A program made the translations under genes and the position numbers. Shown one piece after another: positions 10,901-22,569 of a DNA stretch of 64,000 nt (positions are counted from its first letter, which is position 1; the number at the start of each line of letters is the position of its first letter). The notes under the pieces were generated by a model. The model did not search any database, had not been told where the DNA came from, and saw only the letters and a program-made list of their open reading frames with translations. The stretch is taken from the NCBI GenBank assembly GCA_009829735.1, contig CM020618.1, positions 7,008,627 to 7,072,626 on the forward strand. The letters run 5' to 3'. Source of the DNA: Pyropia yezoensis. Lineage: Eukaryota; Rhodophyta; Bangiophyceae; Bangiales; Bangiaceae.

Positions 10901-12143
10901 CCCCAATGGTACCCAAGGCCCCGCCTGTCCACATGACGTCATGCTTTCTTAGCATCCGTCGTACCCCTTCGGCTACCGAAGGGGGAAGGTGGTCGAGGTC
11001 AGCCTCGGCCAGGGCCTTCAGTGCTTCTTGGTCCTTCGGCGGAGTATCCGCCGGTAATGATGGTCGACTAGGCTTCCCGACGTCGGGATCGTCCTGCTCG
11101 GGTGTGTCGGCGACCGCCAGCACTTCAAGTGGTTCCGCTTGGCCCCCCTCGTCTGGGGTAAGGATGTCTCCTTCGTACAGCTCGGCGATTCCGAGGATAG
11201 TTCCCTTCGGGAGGGTGACTGCCTTACGGCGATAGTTCGCCATCACTAGGAGGGACGACCCTCCTGCTGGGAGGTCTATGAGACCGTTGGTCATGGTCAA
11301 CCCATGGCGCTTGTACGTCCGCAGGTTGGACAGGACTCTGCAGATGCCTGCAAGGTCACAGTTAACCGGGAGGACTGTCTCCGACAACGGCTCAAAGCGA
11401 GCTCGCTTGGCCAACCGAAGTGTCTTCGGCTCGACGCTTGCGTACACCTCAGCCACGTTAACGTGGCTCCCTTGTAGCGTCAGGTCCCTGACGATAGCCG
11501 TATGTCCTCGCTTCGTCCCGTCGGCTTCTTGAAGCTCGACGGTCCTCCGGCCTGGCCGGATTGCATCCACGTGAACGTTGATGAAGGTGCATCCCCGTAT
11601 GCAGGGCACTGATAGGGTCTCACACACCAGGAAGTCAACTTCCGTAGTGAGCTCTCCGATGGTGACCTGCAGCGACATCGCTGCGGTCGTACCAATGAGA
11701 CGCCCATTCGCATCCTTGATCGAGGGTCCCCGAGCAGCTCGGACTCGCGGGAGCCACTTGTCCGGGAGGGTATCCTTCCGGACAAGGTTGGGTCCAGCCC
11801 CTGTATCCAGTACAGGGTAATACGATCGGGTCGACTGGGGGTCAACCCCCAGTGTGGCTGATACCTTGAAGTTCTCCAAGGTAAACAGCACATGTCCTAC
11901 ACCGATATCCGGTGTAGCTCGGGCATCCTGCACAGGGCCCTTGTCTGGTTCCATGTGACGGGGCTTCCCGTCCTCTCCTCCCATTATCGGGGGATTCTCA
12001 TCATTCCCCTGACTCCGTGTCGTCGGGGCCGGAAGGTGTACCCGGGGATTGATGCGGCGCCGGCTCAAACGCGCTCGCCGTGGGGCTTTCCCCGCGGTAC
12101 TCCGGGGTGGCTTGCTTGGGTAACCCCAGCGCCCCCCGGTCAT
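7976..12143 (-). CDS. Element B pol region: protease, RT, RNase H, integrase, chromodomain
   Basis: Read on the minus strand. The first domain is a retropepsin (VLDTGAGPNLVRKDTLP, about 11820-11765). Reverse transcriptase follows, with FCIDYRRLN and the active-site YLDD in CLVYLDDVIVFS (about 10420-10385). Then come RNase H (FVIDVDACDTQLGC, about 9965), the integrase zinc module, and the integrase core (AIDILGPLSV, LSDNGANLTS, QTNGQVERFNRT). A C-terminal chromodomain ends the region (VESIVGHTD, VKVMWVGYDSPTWE, about 8130-8040). The domain order is that of Ty3/gypsy. The region is not fully intact. It is followed downstream by the convergent antisense ORF. Confidence 0.92.
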
Positions 12144-12151
12144 CCTTCCTC

Positions 12152-14341
12152 TTACTCGTTTCCCGCCCTTGGTAGGGTGCTGTCCGCCGGGACATCCGGC
12201 TGAGGAGGTGCCTCCTCGACGGCCAGTACTCCGCCTGGAGCTGGCTGCCTACCCGGTGCGGGTCCGGGTGCTCTGGCGGGATACCCCCCGGTGGATGCCT
12301 TGCGTTGCGCCGCTGCCCGCCGAGACTCCTCGGGGATGAGTGGGCAGGAATACACCCAGTGCTGGGGATCCCCACACAACATACATCCGGACGTGCCGGT
12401 CCCCCCTTGAGTTCGCATCGGGGTGGCCCCGTAGCTGCGGTTGCCTCCCTCGGGCGCCCGAGTGCCTGCTCCCTGGTAGGCCTTGGGTCCTTGGGTCAAC
12501 CGGAACATGGACTCCCCCAACCGGTTGGGTCGGCCCGCAATCTGCGGAGGTGCCTCAGTGCGCACCGCCCATGTTGGCAAGGGTTGGTGAGGGTTACCCG
12601 TCTCCGGGGAGTACCCCGTAGTCCGTACGTACGGGACGCGACGTCCCGTGCCCTCGCTGACCTGGAACTGGGTCCCCGCCGGAGCGATGTACGCTACCGT
12701 ACCTTGCTCATCAATCACCGGCGTAGCCGGTAACAGCAGGTAGCCCTGCTGGTCAACAAGTGGTTCCTCCTCGCCCGTGGGGGCGTACTCGGTAGCCAAC
12801 GGTACCGGTGCGGCCTTCCGTTCCATCTTGTCTTGCCTCGGTATCGGGGTAAGATTGAGCTTGCTCCCCTCACCCTTGGGCTTTGAGGCAAGAGCACAGT
12901 CCGGGTGAAGCACCCGGTAGGCGTCCCCCAGGGACTTGCACATATGCATCAGTCGACTGAAGTTCGTCCGTGCCGTGTTGGCGCCCCGTGCGGATATCCG
13001 CACGTAGTTGGGTACTCCTGCGAACAGGATGGCCCGTAGCTCCCCTTCTCCGAGGAGTTTCCCCAGCTATTAGTCGAGCTCTTGAATCCGTCGTCCGAAC
13101 ATCTCCTCATCCTCCCAGCTCTGGGCGGTGGCAGTGCGCAGGGCCCGGTAGTGGTCCTCGCACTTGTCCTCACTGAGGTAACTGCTCAGCAGCTCCTTGA
13201 GAATCCCACGGTAATCCATGGGGGTGGCGGCAACCCTCATTCCCGGCATCGGGGATGCCTGGCAAAGGATGCCTCGCACCCGCTCATCAACAAAGAACGG
13301 GAGGATCTCCAGGGCCAGCCCCTCGTTGACGAGGGCCTTGTCCGCGGCTGCCTTGAAGCTAGTCAAGAAGCCGATGACTGCCAACGGGCGTCCGTTGGGC
13401 CCCCCGAACATAGGGACTCCCTTCATAAGGGTCTGCATGGAGCGGATCGCCCGATGCGACGTATTACGCATCGATTCCGATACGGTGGTAGAGCGGTCCT
13501 CCAAACGATAACGTTCCGGAGTAAGAACCGCCCTGAAGACCTCGTTGACGATCTCCGTGTCAGCGTCCTGGATATCCAGTCGCTTAGCCAGTTGATGAGC
13601 AAACTCATCGGACTCCACCCGCTTCAGTAGGCTCGCAGTTACCTGCGCGGTCATAGCTTCCACCACTGAAGATGGTACTTCAGGCGTCGGCACCTCGGGA
13701 GCCCGAGTTGCCTGGCCTCGTTCGTCGTGGGGATACTGTGAGAGGGTACCCCCTCCCCCAATAACCGACTCTCCACCGGCGTAAGTATCCGCCGGGTCGT
13801 GTCCGCGGAGTCCGCTTCGGGTGCTCCGAGCGTATCGCTCCGTGTGACTCCGTTCCAACTCTGCCGACGAGTCGGATCCATACCCAATTGTGTCCGGGGG
13901 TTGTCCGGGAGTTGCTGAGCCGGGGTCGACCCCGGTGGACTCCGAAAGTAGTCCGGCCGGTTCAAACCGTACCGGTGTGGGAGGAACACGACGGGGTCCC
14001 GTCGTGTGGCGTGTTGACATCATCACTGCCATCGCGTCCTCCGTCCGCTCTTGACGAGCGTCGAGTCCGGAAAACCGGGCCTCGATGCGGGCCAATGATG
14101 CCATCAGGGAATCCCCTGGTGAAGTAGGCGGCGGAGTGAGGTCGGTCGATGACAGTTGAGGCGGGCCCCCGCCTGCTGCCGTCCGAGCCGTGCCAAACGT
14201 CGATCCGGCACCGGAGAGCATCGGCGTCTCAATGTTGTCGATCGGGTTCCCGATCACGGCTCCCGTAGTTACCTCCGGAGTCGGCGTCGACGCCGATCCG
14301 TCATCTTGAACGTTCCCCGTCTCTTGGGTAGACATAGTCAC
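12152..14341 (-). CDS. Element B gag region
   Basis: The start is at the ATG at 14341 (MTMSTQETG), about 200 bp downstream of the primer-binding site. The N-terminal third is low-complexity and Pro/Thr/Ser/Gly-rich. A helical middle section (from about 13700) matches the gag-like helical region of elements C and E in character. A CCHC-type zinc knuckle (CMLCGDPQHWVYSC, about 12390-12345) lies near the C-terminus. Gag forms the particle and packages the RNA. The protein ends AGNE then stop, directly over the heptamer GGGAAAC, as in element C. The region is not fully intact. Confidence 0.82.
12158..12164 (-). promoter_or_regulatory. Candidate -1 recoding heptamer at B gag end
   Basis: On the minus strand the sequence is GGGAAAC, in the phase G GGA AAC relative to gag and two codons before the gag stop. 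The pol frame is the -1 frame here. GGGAAAC is a known retroviral slippery sequence, and the same word sits in the same phase in element C (31534-31540). Confidence 0.55.
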
Positions 14342-14540
14342 ACTCAGTCAACCGACGTAACAATCACCACGAATAAGAGAGCGAGGGGGTAGATTGGGGA
14401 GAGTAACAGTAGGTCACAGTCAAAGGTAAAAACTCAACACAATCGAACAGGTCGCAACACCACGAGTACAAGAAAAGGACCGGATCCCTATCCGTGTGCC
14501 AGGGCCGAAGACGGCGTCACCACAAGGGTGACGGAAACCC

Positions 14541-14560
14541 GTCCCCTGCTGCTCCACCAA
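14541..14560 (-). other. Primer-binding site of element B
   Basis: On the minus strand TGGTGGAGCAGCAGGGGA directly follows the 5' LTR. It begins TGG, as expected for pairing with a tRNA 3' CCA end. The same 18 bases are found next to the LTRs of elements C and D. Confidence 0.85.
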
Positions 14561-14923
14561 TTTAGCACCATAGGGATCCGCGGCACGTCCACTCTCAGGG
14601 AACACTCACCAGGGGGGATCGGCACCAACGTCACCGGGAGGCCAAGGTTGCTGTCCTTGGAGCGCAAGCCACGGGACCAAGATGGGAGCCCAAATGGGAG
14701 GGGTTTGTTGTTCTACCTTGGCCGGCGGTGGATTCGCCGCCGGCCCCCTCGTTATAAACCCTCGGAGACACTACTAACTACCTTCCACCCCAAGATGCAA
14801 GTCCCTCTGGTCATACGTAACGTATAGATACCGTGACCAGTACGGACTATCAAATTAAAAGCCAAGAATTAGAAGTAGCCCTCCTAATACTAGGTTCACA
14901 ATACGGCCGACCATATTGCTACA
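14561..14923 (-). repeat. 5' LTR of element B
   Basis: A 363-bp LTR, defined by alignment with the solo LTR at 16040-16406. On its own strand it starts TGTAGCAATATGG. Its other end is slightly degenerate relative to the TTGCTACA end of the solo copy. It abuts the primer-binding site on one side and the pol relic at 14924 on the other. Confidence 0.9.
14720..14758 (-). promoter_or_regulatory. B LTR core promoter: TATA box followed by GC hairpin
   Basis: On the minus strand TTTATAA (14758-14752) is followed seven bases later by a perfect 9-bp stem, GGCCGGCGG/CCGCCGGCC, with an 8-nt loop (14745-14720). The stem is conserved in the diverged solo LTR (16198-16223), while the TATA box there is degenerate. 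The hairpin would cover the expected start of transcription. Confidence 0.6.
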
Positions 14924-15388
14924 GAAGAACTTGAGGGCCATCCGTGAGGCCCAGTACCCCCGGGCCCAGACCCAGATGAGGAGCTTCCTCGGGATGTGTA
15001 ACGTGTACGGACGTTTCACCAAGGGCTTCGCCAAGGTGGCGAAGCCGCTGAATGAGCTAGTTAGCTCGACGCTACCGAAGAACCTGCCTCCCCCAAGTCG
15101 GGTGGAGCGGGAATCCTTTGAGACTCTTCGGGACCTACTGCTGAAGCCCCCTATCCTGGCTATTTCCAGGTTGGGAGGCCACTACATCCTGGATGTGGAT
15201 GCTAGCTATGACCAACTTGGTTGCGTGTTGCTTCAGCAGCAGCCGGACAAGGAGTACTTTCCGGTAGGATACTTCAGCAAGAGGCTGAGCTCGGCTGAGA
15301 AGAACTCTGGAGTCACCCAGTCGGAAGGACTCGCAGTGGTGTGGGCGGTCACGTCACTTCGTCACTACCTAGAGGGTAAGAAGTTTTA
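14924..15388 (+). pseudogene. Relic of a Ty3/gypsy pol (end of RT to RNase H), element C family
   Basis: About 155 residues closely match the pol of element C, from the RT thumb and connection (KNLRAIREAQYPR, SFLGMCNVY) into RNase H (YILDVDASYDQLGCVLLQQ). It starts exactly at the end of element B's LTR and stops abruptly at about 15388. It is therefore the target into which B inserted, and its upstream half should lie on the far side of B. Fossil fragment. Confidence 0.88.
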
Positions 15389-16039
15389 GGAGGATTAGGT
15401 ACCCCGTTGGTGTGGGTTTACGCCCAGACAACCACCACAGGTTTGGTCGCGAGAGAGTGTCCTGGAGATGCGTCTGGGTGAAGCCACGTCGGCGCACGTG
15501 GATTGGACCGAGCCACCTGTGGCTCCTCCCACTGCTCTTCTCTCGCGCAAGGTGGTACACATAAGCACTTGGATGCCCCATGTCCTCGCACTGTCTTCTT
15601 CGCACCGTTCTTCAACTGATAGTATTGGAGAGATATTTATATAGTAAGCAAGATGGGGCAACACCTCCTCTCTGTCTTGGTGCGCCTCATGACTGGCCTC
15701 CTCCCGAGCCGCGTCGGGCAGGGGGCAGTAGGTGCGAATTCGGGGGCGGAAAAGTAGCGCTCGGAGCATCGGGATGCGGGTGCTGCTCTGGCCGTCCCCC
15801 GTAGGGCGCTTCGCTAATGCGACCCCAGGGGTGGCCGCTGAGAAGGCGCCGTGCCCAGCACGTGACGGTTTTGTTCTCGTGCAGGTCATGGACGCGTAGG
15901 TATGCCACACCTAACACAGCAGCGTCCAAGGAAACAAATACCGTATGCGAAAAAGGTCTTATGAGAGGAAGCTTCATCTATCCTCAGAGACGCAGCTCTC
16001 ATTGGCCTGTATGCACATCGGCGGGGCATATCAGCACAA
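15389..16039. other. Unassigned segment between pol relic and solo LTR
   Basis: No coding sequence or repeat that I recognise. The overlapping frames on both strands have no motif or family resemblance. Confidence 0.5.
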
Positions 16040-16406
16040 TGTAGCAACATAGGGATCCGTTATCAGTCCACTCTCAGGGAACACTCGCCACGGGGGATCG
16101 GCAGCGAAGTCACCGGGAGGCGAAGATTGCTGTCCTTGGAGCGCTAGCCGCGGGACCAAGATGGAGCCCAAATGGGAGAGGTTTGTTGTTTAACCATGGC
16201 CGGCGGTGGATTCGCCGCCGGCCCCCTCGTAATAAGACCGCGGAGACACCCCTAACTACCCTCCACCCCAAGATGCAAGTCCCTCTGGTCATACGTAGCT
16301 CGTAGATACCGTGACCAAAGCGAACTTCCAACCTGACAGTTAAGGATTAGCAGTGGAAGTAGTGCCCCTAAATTAGGGTCGCAATACGGTCATCCATATT
16401 GCTACA
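16040..16406 (-). repeat. Solo LTR, element B family
   Basis: 367 bp with perfect inverted ends (TGTAGCAA and TTGCTACA). It is flanked by the perfect 5-bp target duplication CACAA (16035-16039 and 16407-16411). It aligns along its length with the B 5' LTR at roughly 85-88% identity by eye. It formed by recombination between the two LTRs of a complete insertion. Confidence 0.95.
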
Positions 16407-19400
16407 CACAATCGCGCGAAAAACCCTTTTTTTTTGCTTCATTCGTAAGGTGGCTAAAAGGATCGGTGTGGCGGGTTGCCACGCGCGCCGCCATCCGCAG
16501 TCAGCTTCTTTCGCAGGACGCAAGTGGTCATCATATACGTGACGCGTGCAGCCAGTGCGTGATAGCTTCACCGAAGGCGCACGATATTACACCGCGAACT
16601 ACATGACCTCCTGGTGTGCCGGCTCGCAGCGCGGACGTCAGCAGCGGTAGTGGTGGGCGGCCTGGGGCGCAAAAGAAAAACAAGACATTGTGAGTAGCTC
16701 GCGTCCACAAAAGTCACAATTGCCTCTCGCCTCACTGCCTATCACCACCGACTCATCCGCTATCGCCGCCAATGCCGTGTCGCCCAGACGATAAGCAGCG
16801 CCTCCCCGCAACTGCAATGCCTATTGGCGCGGCCGCAGCTGCCGCCTCGCCGCGCGCGACCACCACTGTGTCGGTCTCTGACAGAGCGCCGCCTCTGTCT
16901 ATCGTCGCCAGCTCGTGGTCGGCTACGCAGGTTGTCAGCGCCGAGAAGACCGACAGGAGCGGTGACGGGGGCAGGAACGGCGGCGTGTGGCCTCACTCGA
17001 CGCGAACGACGCCCACTCTTGAAAATCCAGGCGACCCCTGTCGAGCGGCAGCGGCTGCGGTCGCGACGATGCATGGCCACCTTCAGGCCGGCGACTGCTC
17101 CGCGATGCCGCCGACGCCGCCAACCACCCCCTCGCCAAGCCTCGCGCTGTGGCCCCCATCACAACCACCCTGCCATCTACGCTGTACTTCTGCCACCGCT
17201 GGGCGTACTGTATGCGTGAGTGGGGGGGTGGGCGCCGGCCCCTCGCCCGCAACCAGCCGCGGCGCCAATACCACCTAAGAGGCCGCGTCGACGGCGTTAC
17301 GGGCTGCTATTCTCCACAACAAAGGGCATTGTCGCCGTAGGGGCAACCACCCTTGACGCCGGCGTCGTGGTAACGGCAGCGACGACGAAAGAAGACTGGG
17401 AGATACCGGAAACGCGGGGGAGGCAGACGGGGGAGGGGATGCAGACAGGGGAGGAAAGGTAGAGAGGGGGGGGGTACGCCGATAGGGGAGGAGAGGAAGA
17501 CGGGAAACGGGGCGGGGCTGTGAGGACATACGAACAGTGCACAGGACGATGGTGGCGAAGGAGAGGCTCATGACGATGACGCTCAGCCGCGACGTGCACC
17601 GAGCTCGCGCCCCCATGGCCCCCTCGGTACCCCGTCACGGTGCGCCTGGGCCCCCTCCCGTCCCACCTTGCCCAATAGGGGCAGCACCACCACCGAACGC
17701 ACCCCTTGGCCACCCCTCGCACCCAAAGCAAGGGAGTACGGTCAGTCAGGGGGCATGACGTGTGCTCACGCAGGCAGGGGAGCGCACGGGGGCGGGCGGA
17801 AGCGCCACGAACGAAGAGGATTGATGTAATGCGTCCCGTAAAGAGTGGGCGTGCTCGTGTCGTGATCATGTCAAATATTGGACACTGGACCAATCAAACG
17901 CACACTGCACAACCCGTGCACGCCCACTTTTCACAAGACGCACCATACGAGCTCGTCCGGATCGGACACGCAACACAAGAACGGCTAGAACCGTCGCGTG
18001 TGGGAATGAACACTTACACGGACTGACTGTCAGCAACGTGGAGGCTGGCGTTGGTCATATGGGTGATAATCATTCTTATTGTGGCTAATGTTGGGAATCT
18101 CGATCAGCCGATGAGAGCTCCGCACTCTCTTCCATTTCTTTTTGGAGAGCGCGCACTTTCCCACCTCTGTTCCTCATGCAGGCCCTGTATGGGGAAACTG
18201 GGTCGGAATCCCGAGCTCGTTCCGAGGGTCATCCAGTCAATGCGGAATATATTTGCAATAATCCGCAGGGGCCGCCAGGCGCATCTTTCAGCCTTGATTC
18301 CGTTCCGAGACGTTGTCGGACGCAGTCGTGACGTTCCGACGGGCCCAAAAAGATCAACGAAGCACCTAATATCCTTAGTGTTAACAAACATGGTCTCGGA
18401 AAGCTTGTTGTTGGCAGCGCCCATTCGCTGTGCCGTCTTCCGGAGGACATCTCAACATGGAGGACGACAATAAAGAAAGAACGTACGTGTCTCCACACTG
18501 GCAGTTCAGGCATGGAAGGGCATATGCACGGTGGAGGGGCGGCCGAACGCGGCATTAAACCACGCTGACCCCTTCCCTCTGCTCATGGCATCCTCGCGTG
18601 AAGCTGACGGCACTCATGGACGTAGAGAAGCACGAGGTGGAACTATCCCAGCCGTACCCTGCCGCAGGCGTCGCGGCAAGCACGTTTGACGCGCCGTGCG
18701 ATGCGCGGACGAGCGCGACGCAGAGCAGCCCGCGGTCTCAGACGGTGCTGATGCAGAAGGTGCACAGGATGAGAGGGATACCCCTTGATCCAAAAGTAGC
18801 CCACCATATTGACATGAAGTCGACACGTTCCCCCCCCCCGGGGGGGCTCACCAGAGGTGTGGCGGGAGCCACGTGGTCGTCCTGCTTGAAGAGTATGGGC
18901 GGCAATGCTGAAGGCTTGCTGCCGAGGCTGAGAAACTCAGATCTTACCAATGAACGGTCGTACTGGAATCGTGACAGCTAACCAGAGCCGCGTTCATCTC
19001 GAAAAGCCAGAAGAGCCCGACGACTGGGCGTTAACTATGCGTGCGGTGAAGCGAGCGGCATGTCCGACTGACGGTTTTGGACCTCCAGGAGTACTTTAGC
19101 GGCCACATACACTGATGGAGAGAAGGCGCTAAGGGGGTGAGGGCGGGGCGCCATCTTATATACGGTGTTTGATGGCGCCGTCGGCGTGCGGCTTCCTCGG
19201 GCAGCTGTCGCAGATGACTCGAGGAGAACGACAAGAGAAGAGTGAAGGCGAGGGGAGGGGGGGGGGGTGCTATTCAATGTAGAAATAGGTGCGACTTAGT
19301 GGGGAGCCGGGGCATGGGGTGTGCTTGCATGGGTCGCGGCAATCCCTTCGCTTGGCACACGCTGACGACGCCGTCGTGCTTCGAGGGCGTCGCCTGGGTT

Positions 19401-19592
19401 ACGCCGGGGAAGGTCATCACGGCGAGCCAGGCACAGCTCTCCTCGAATTGGGGGTGGTGGTGCTGACGGAGCGGCTGACGCAGCAGCTCAACGGCCGCAA
19501 GGTGCTGTCCTACCGCGCGTAGGGCAGAAAGAAATGACTTTTGGGAATCGCTTGGAGGAGGGGGGAAGGGGGATCGGTGAGGGGGGACGAAG
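16407..19592. other. GC-rich host-like DNA, no convincing gene
   Basis: Several overlapping frames exist on both strands, but their translations are Ala/Pro/Arg-rich composition effects without motifs. Notable points are a C-run/G-run near 18832-18846 and AG-rich sequence at 17400-17500. I see no promoter, RNA gene or element end. Confidence 0.45.
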
Positions 19593-19868
19593 GTGGGGAA
19601 GAGACGGAGGAAGTTCCCGGAGGGCTGGATGCCAGGGGACTACCAGCCGCTGCCGGGGCATGCCTTGTTCAGCGGCTGTCTGAACTCGGACGTGCCGAGT
19701 CTTTGGGAGGGGTGGCGGGAGAACGGGGGCCTCCCCGCGTGCGTGATGCGAGGGGGCGACTTGAATGCCTGTGGAAAAAGAGCGCGAGAATGGACCAAAC
19801 AGACGGTGAGTGACGGGGCGGGTGCGGTGGGCAGACAGATGGGCATAGCGCAGGTGGCAAGACGGTGA
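19593..19868 (+). CDS. Possible small ORF or exon, unknown
   Basis: A 91-codon frame with an ATG start (MGKRRRKFPEGWMPGD) and a less biased composition than its surroundings, including Trp, Cys and Tyr (SLWEGWRENGGLPAC). No family is recognised. It could be an exon of a host gene or a chance frame. The neighbouring sequence gives no support either way. Confidence 0.2.
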   Translation: MGKRRRKFPEGWMPGDYQPLPGHALFSGCLNSDVPSLWEGWRENGGLPACVMRGGDLNACGKRAREWTKQTVSDGAGAVGRQMGIAQVARR

Positions 19869-22560
19869 CGGGAGGCGACAATTCGAAACCTACCCGAGGC
19901 CAACATTTGTTTCAAAAGTCAATACTTCACGTATATTTCGTGTCATTTTTTACGGTGGTTGAGGTCATGATGTGAAAGTGTTATCCCAAGGATTCTAGGC
20001 GGATGCCCGACGACCTTGCAGCGCTGCGGGCCATCCGTTAACAGGTGCGGCCAGGATAGGTCGAGAGCTCGGCACCAGGTCCCAACGTTATCAGACATGT
20101 CAGATTCTATTGGCCGGCTGAATTGGGAATCTCTTATGGGCTTGGCACCTGAGCCTCCATAGATACATATGGCCGATCTCATCATTCTTGAGAAACCGGC
20201 CATAGCCGTTTTCAAGGGCTCGGTTACCGTGCACACACGAGTTTCTTGTTTTGATTAGGGATACTTTTGATTATAGATTTGCGCTTTGCGGGCTACATGA
20301 AACGTTTTAAAGCTTTCGAACGTTCTTGCTCGCCCAGGAAGGAGGCAGTGGAGCGAACGGCGTCCTTTCGCATGACTGTGGTCGTCGGACTTTCAGAAGC
20401 CGCACTATTGATGGCATTATTGATGGCGATGTATTATGGTGGAGAGGGACCGCCGGGGGGGTAAGGAGGTGGCACCACCTTGAACTGAGTGGGGTTTGAG
20501 GGTGGCTGCGTGGCGAGGTGTCCTTGCGCAGGCCTCTCATGTGAGCGGGAAAGAACGGCGCGAGACAAGAGATCGTGCGGGGAGGTGAAAAGGTCTCTTG
20601 CAATATAGAAATGGACGAGTCATTGAGGGGAGCGGGGGCGCAGGGTGCGGCGGAGAGGGTCGCGGCTGTCCAGCAAGCTGCCCCCCCTGCTGCACGCAAT
20701 GAAGCCAACCGAAACTAGGGGCAGAGGGCTGCCGAAAGCGTCGACGGTGCTCCCTCCACCGCTTCCACCGCGCGTCCGCGACGGCGGTCGATTGCCACCC
20801 CCGCCGCGGCCGAGGGGCCTGCGCCACAGGGTGCGACGGGGCCGGGGCGTGAGCGCCGGTGTCCGCCACCAGCAGGAGGTGGGGGCCTCGACGCGGCCGG
20901 AGGGGCGACAGCGGCACTCGCGGACGCACTGACAAATGTAGTAGGGGGTGGCGGCGGCCCCATGAGCGGGAACTCGCCCCCGTCCGCGGCAGTGACCCCT
21001 CCCCATCAGCGGCGGTGACTGCGGCTGGGAGCCTGTCGGCGGGCGCTGCTGCCAGTGCCCATGCCGCCGCGCGCGCCGCCGCCAGTGTGGGCGGCGCGGA
21101 CCAGGTGGAAGCTTGCATCGACGCGGGGGCTGCGGCAGTGGTTTTCGCCGCCGCCGCGGTGGAGACAGGCGGCGGTCGCGGCGACGGTAGCGGCGGCGTA
21201 TTCGGCGGCTATTTCGGCGACGACGGCCGTCGGCAGCGGTGGCCATGCTGGGGGGGGGGGGGGGGGGCTCTCGGCATGACACGGGGTGCGAATGGTGATG
21301 GCGGTGAATGTGGTGGGGGAGCCTGGACACCCGACGGGACGAGGTATGGGGGCAGCCCCAGGGACGGAAGGGTGCAGCGAGGGGCGCGGCCACCACCAGA
21401 AGCCTGCCCCTTGGCAAAAGATTATTTCAAAGTCGAGGCGATGATGATCTTTCAAACTATTCTTCCCCTGCTCAGTAAAATATGTGAATGCAGTATTCCG
21501 GCGACTCTTTTGGCTGAAGGCCAAATGCCCTCGTGCGCTGTGAGCCGGGACATACTACATGCGGCTATATATCGTCGAGAGCGGTCGCTCCTGTCCATCA
21601 TTTACTGGACGAACCTGGGCTAGGTCGGATTCTATTGGTCGGAAGAAAATATTGGAGAAACTTAGAGCTCGTGTCTGCATGGTATCGGGGCATTTTTTTT
21701 AAGCGCATTGGTGCTCGCCCCCTTGTGCAGCCTCATCCGCTGATGGTGGAGCCGAGCGCTAAGTACGGCCCTGCCCCTGCCCGCCCGTCAAGGTGACCGG
21801 GATCGACGACGGCGGCTGCCGTCTCAACATCGGGCCGTCGCCCTTGGTGGGGGATGGCCCCCCCCCCTCGGAAGTCTCCTCGCTCCGGGCGACAATGGAC
21901 CGCTGCGGTAGGCTGTCCACGCGCGGTCACCCTGGAGTCTGTGGCCCCCCACGGGGTCAACGTGGAGCCGGTGCCGCTTTTGCATGGACACCCTGCCTCC
22001 CTCGCGGCTGGATCAACCAGACGGTCCGCGCGTCCCTGCCCTGCACCCGGCCCGCTGGCAGCGTCGCCTCGGTGAGGCGGTCGGTGCTGCGTCGCAGGGC
22101 ACCCCACCCGCGTGGCCCAGCTTGGAGGCGTGCGGCACCGGGTGCCCCCACCACTGGGCCGTCCCCGTCCATGAGCGTGGACATTGTTGGGGGAACCGGC
22201 ATGGAGCCGTGCCCGACGTACGCGGAGCGGCATGCGGAGCCGGATGGGTCGGGGTGGCCTGCGGTGGTGGTGCCGAGTGAAGGGACGAATGGGAATTTTG
22301 CGCGGTGCGAGGTGGCGGAGGAGGCCGCTGCTGTGTTGACTACAGTGTTTCCCCTGGGCGGTGACTACCTGCGGGGACCGTAGTGACGGCCAGAGGTCCG
22401 CCTTGGAGCGCCTGCGTTGTTGGAAAGTATGGAAAGTGAGGGCTGCGTGACCCGGGCGGCGGCTGTCATGCTGGCCCAATCAAAAACAGGAAGTCTCCCA
22501 AGAGCAATCCCGAAGGCTTGGGCTTTTGCACGAACGTGCGTTCAGTATTCGAGCTGAAAA
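19869..22560. other. GC-rich host-like DNA with G run
   Basis: No convincing gene. A run of about 18 G lies near 21249-21267. The stretch 20640-21400 reads as Arg/Pro-rich on one strand and Gly/Ala-rich on the other, typical of simple-sequence composition. The phrase GATTCTATTGG occurs near 20105 and again near 21628 and may mark remains of a small repeat. Confidence 0.4.
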
Positions 22561-22569
22561 TACCAGCCT

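Larger units (their letters stand above)
4667..14923 (-). mobile_element. Element B, Ty3/gypsy with chromodomain and antisense ORF
   Basis: A minus-strand LTR retrotransposon: 5' LTR 14561-14923, primer-binding site 14541-14560, gag about 14341-12152, pol about 12143-7976, then an opposite-strand ORF 5117-7595 and its leader back to 4667. The 3' LTR is not in the window. The simplest reading is that element A inserted into B's 3' leader and carried the rest of B beyond the left edge. B itself lies in a + strand pol relic that resumes at 14924. The coding part is broken in a few places. The 5' LTR differs clearly from the solo LTR at 16040 (roughly 85-88% by eye), so the family is not very young. 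Confidence 0.8.

Noticed and set aside
19289-19522. HADDAVVL phrase resembling a LINE reverse transcriptase active site
   Set aside because: An isolated short match with none of the neighbouring RT motifs.
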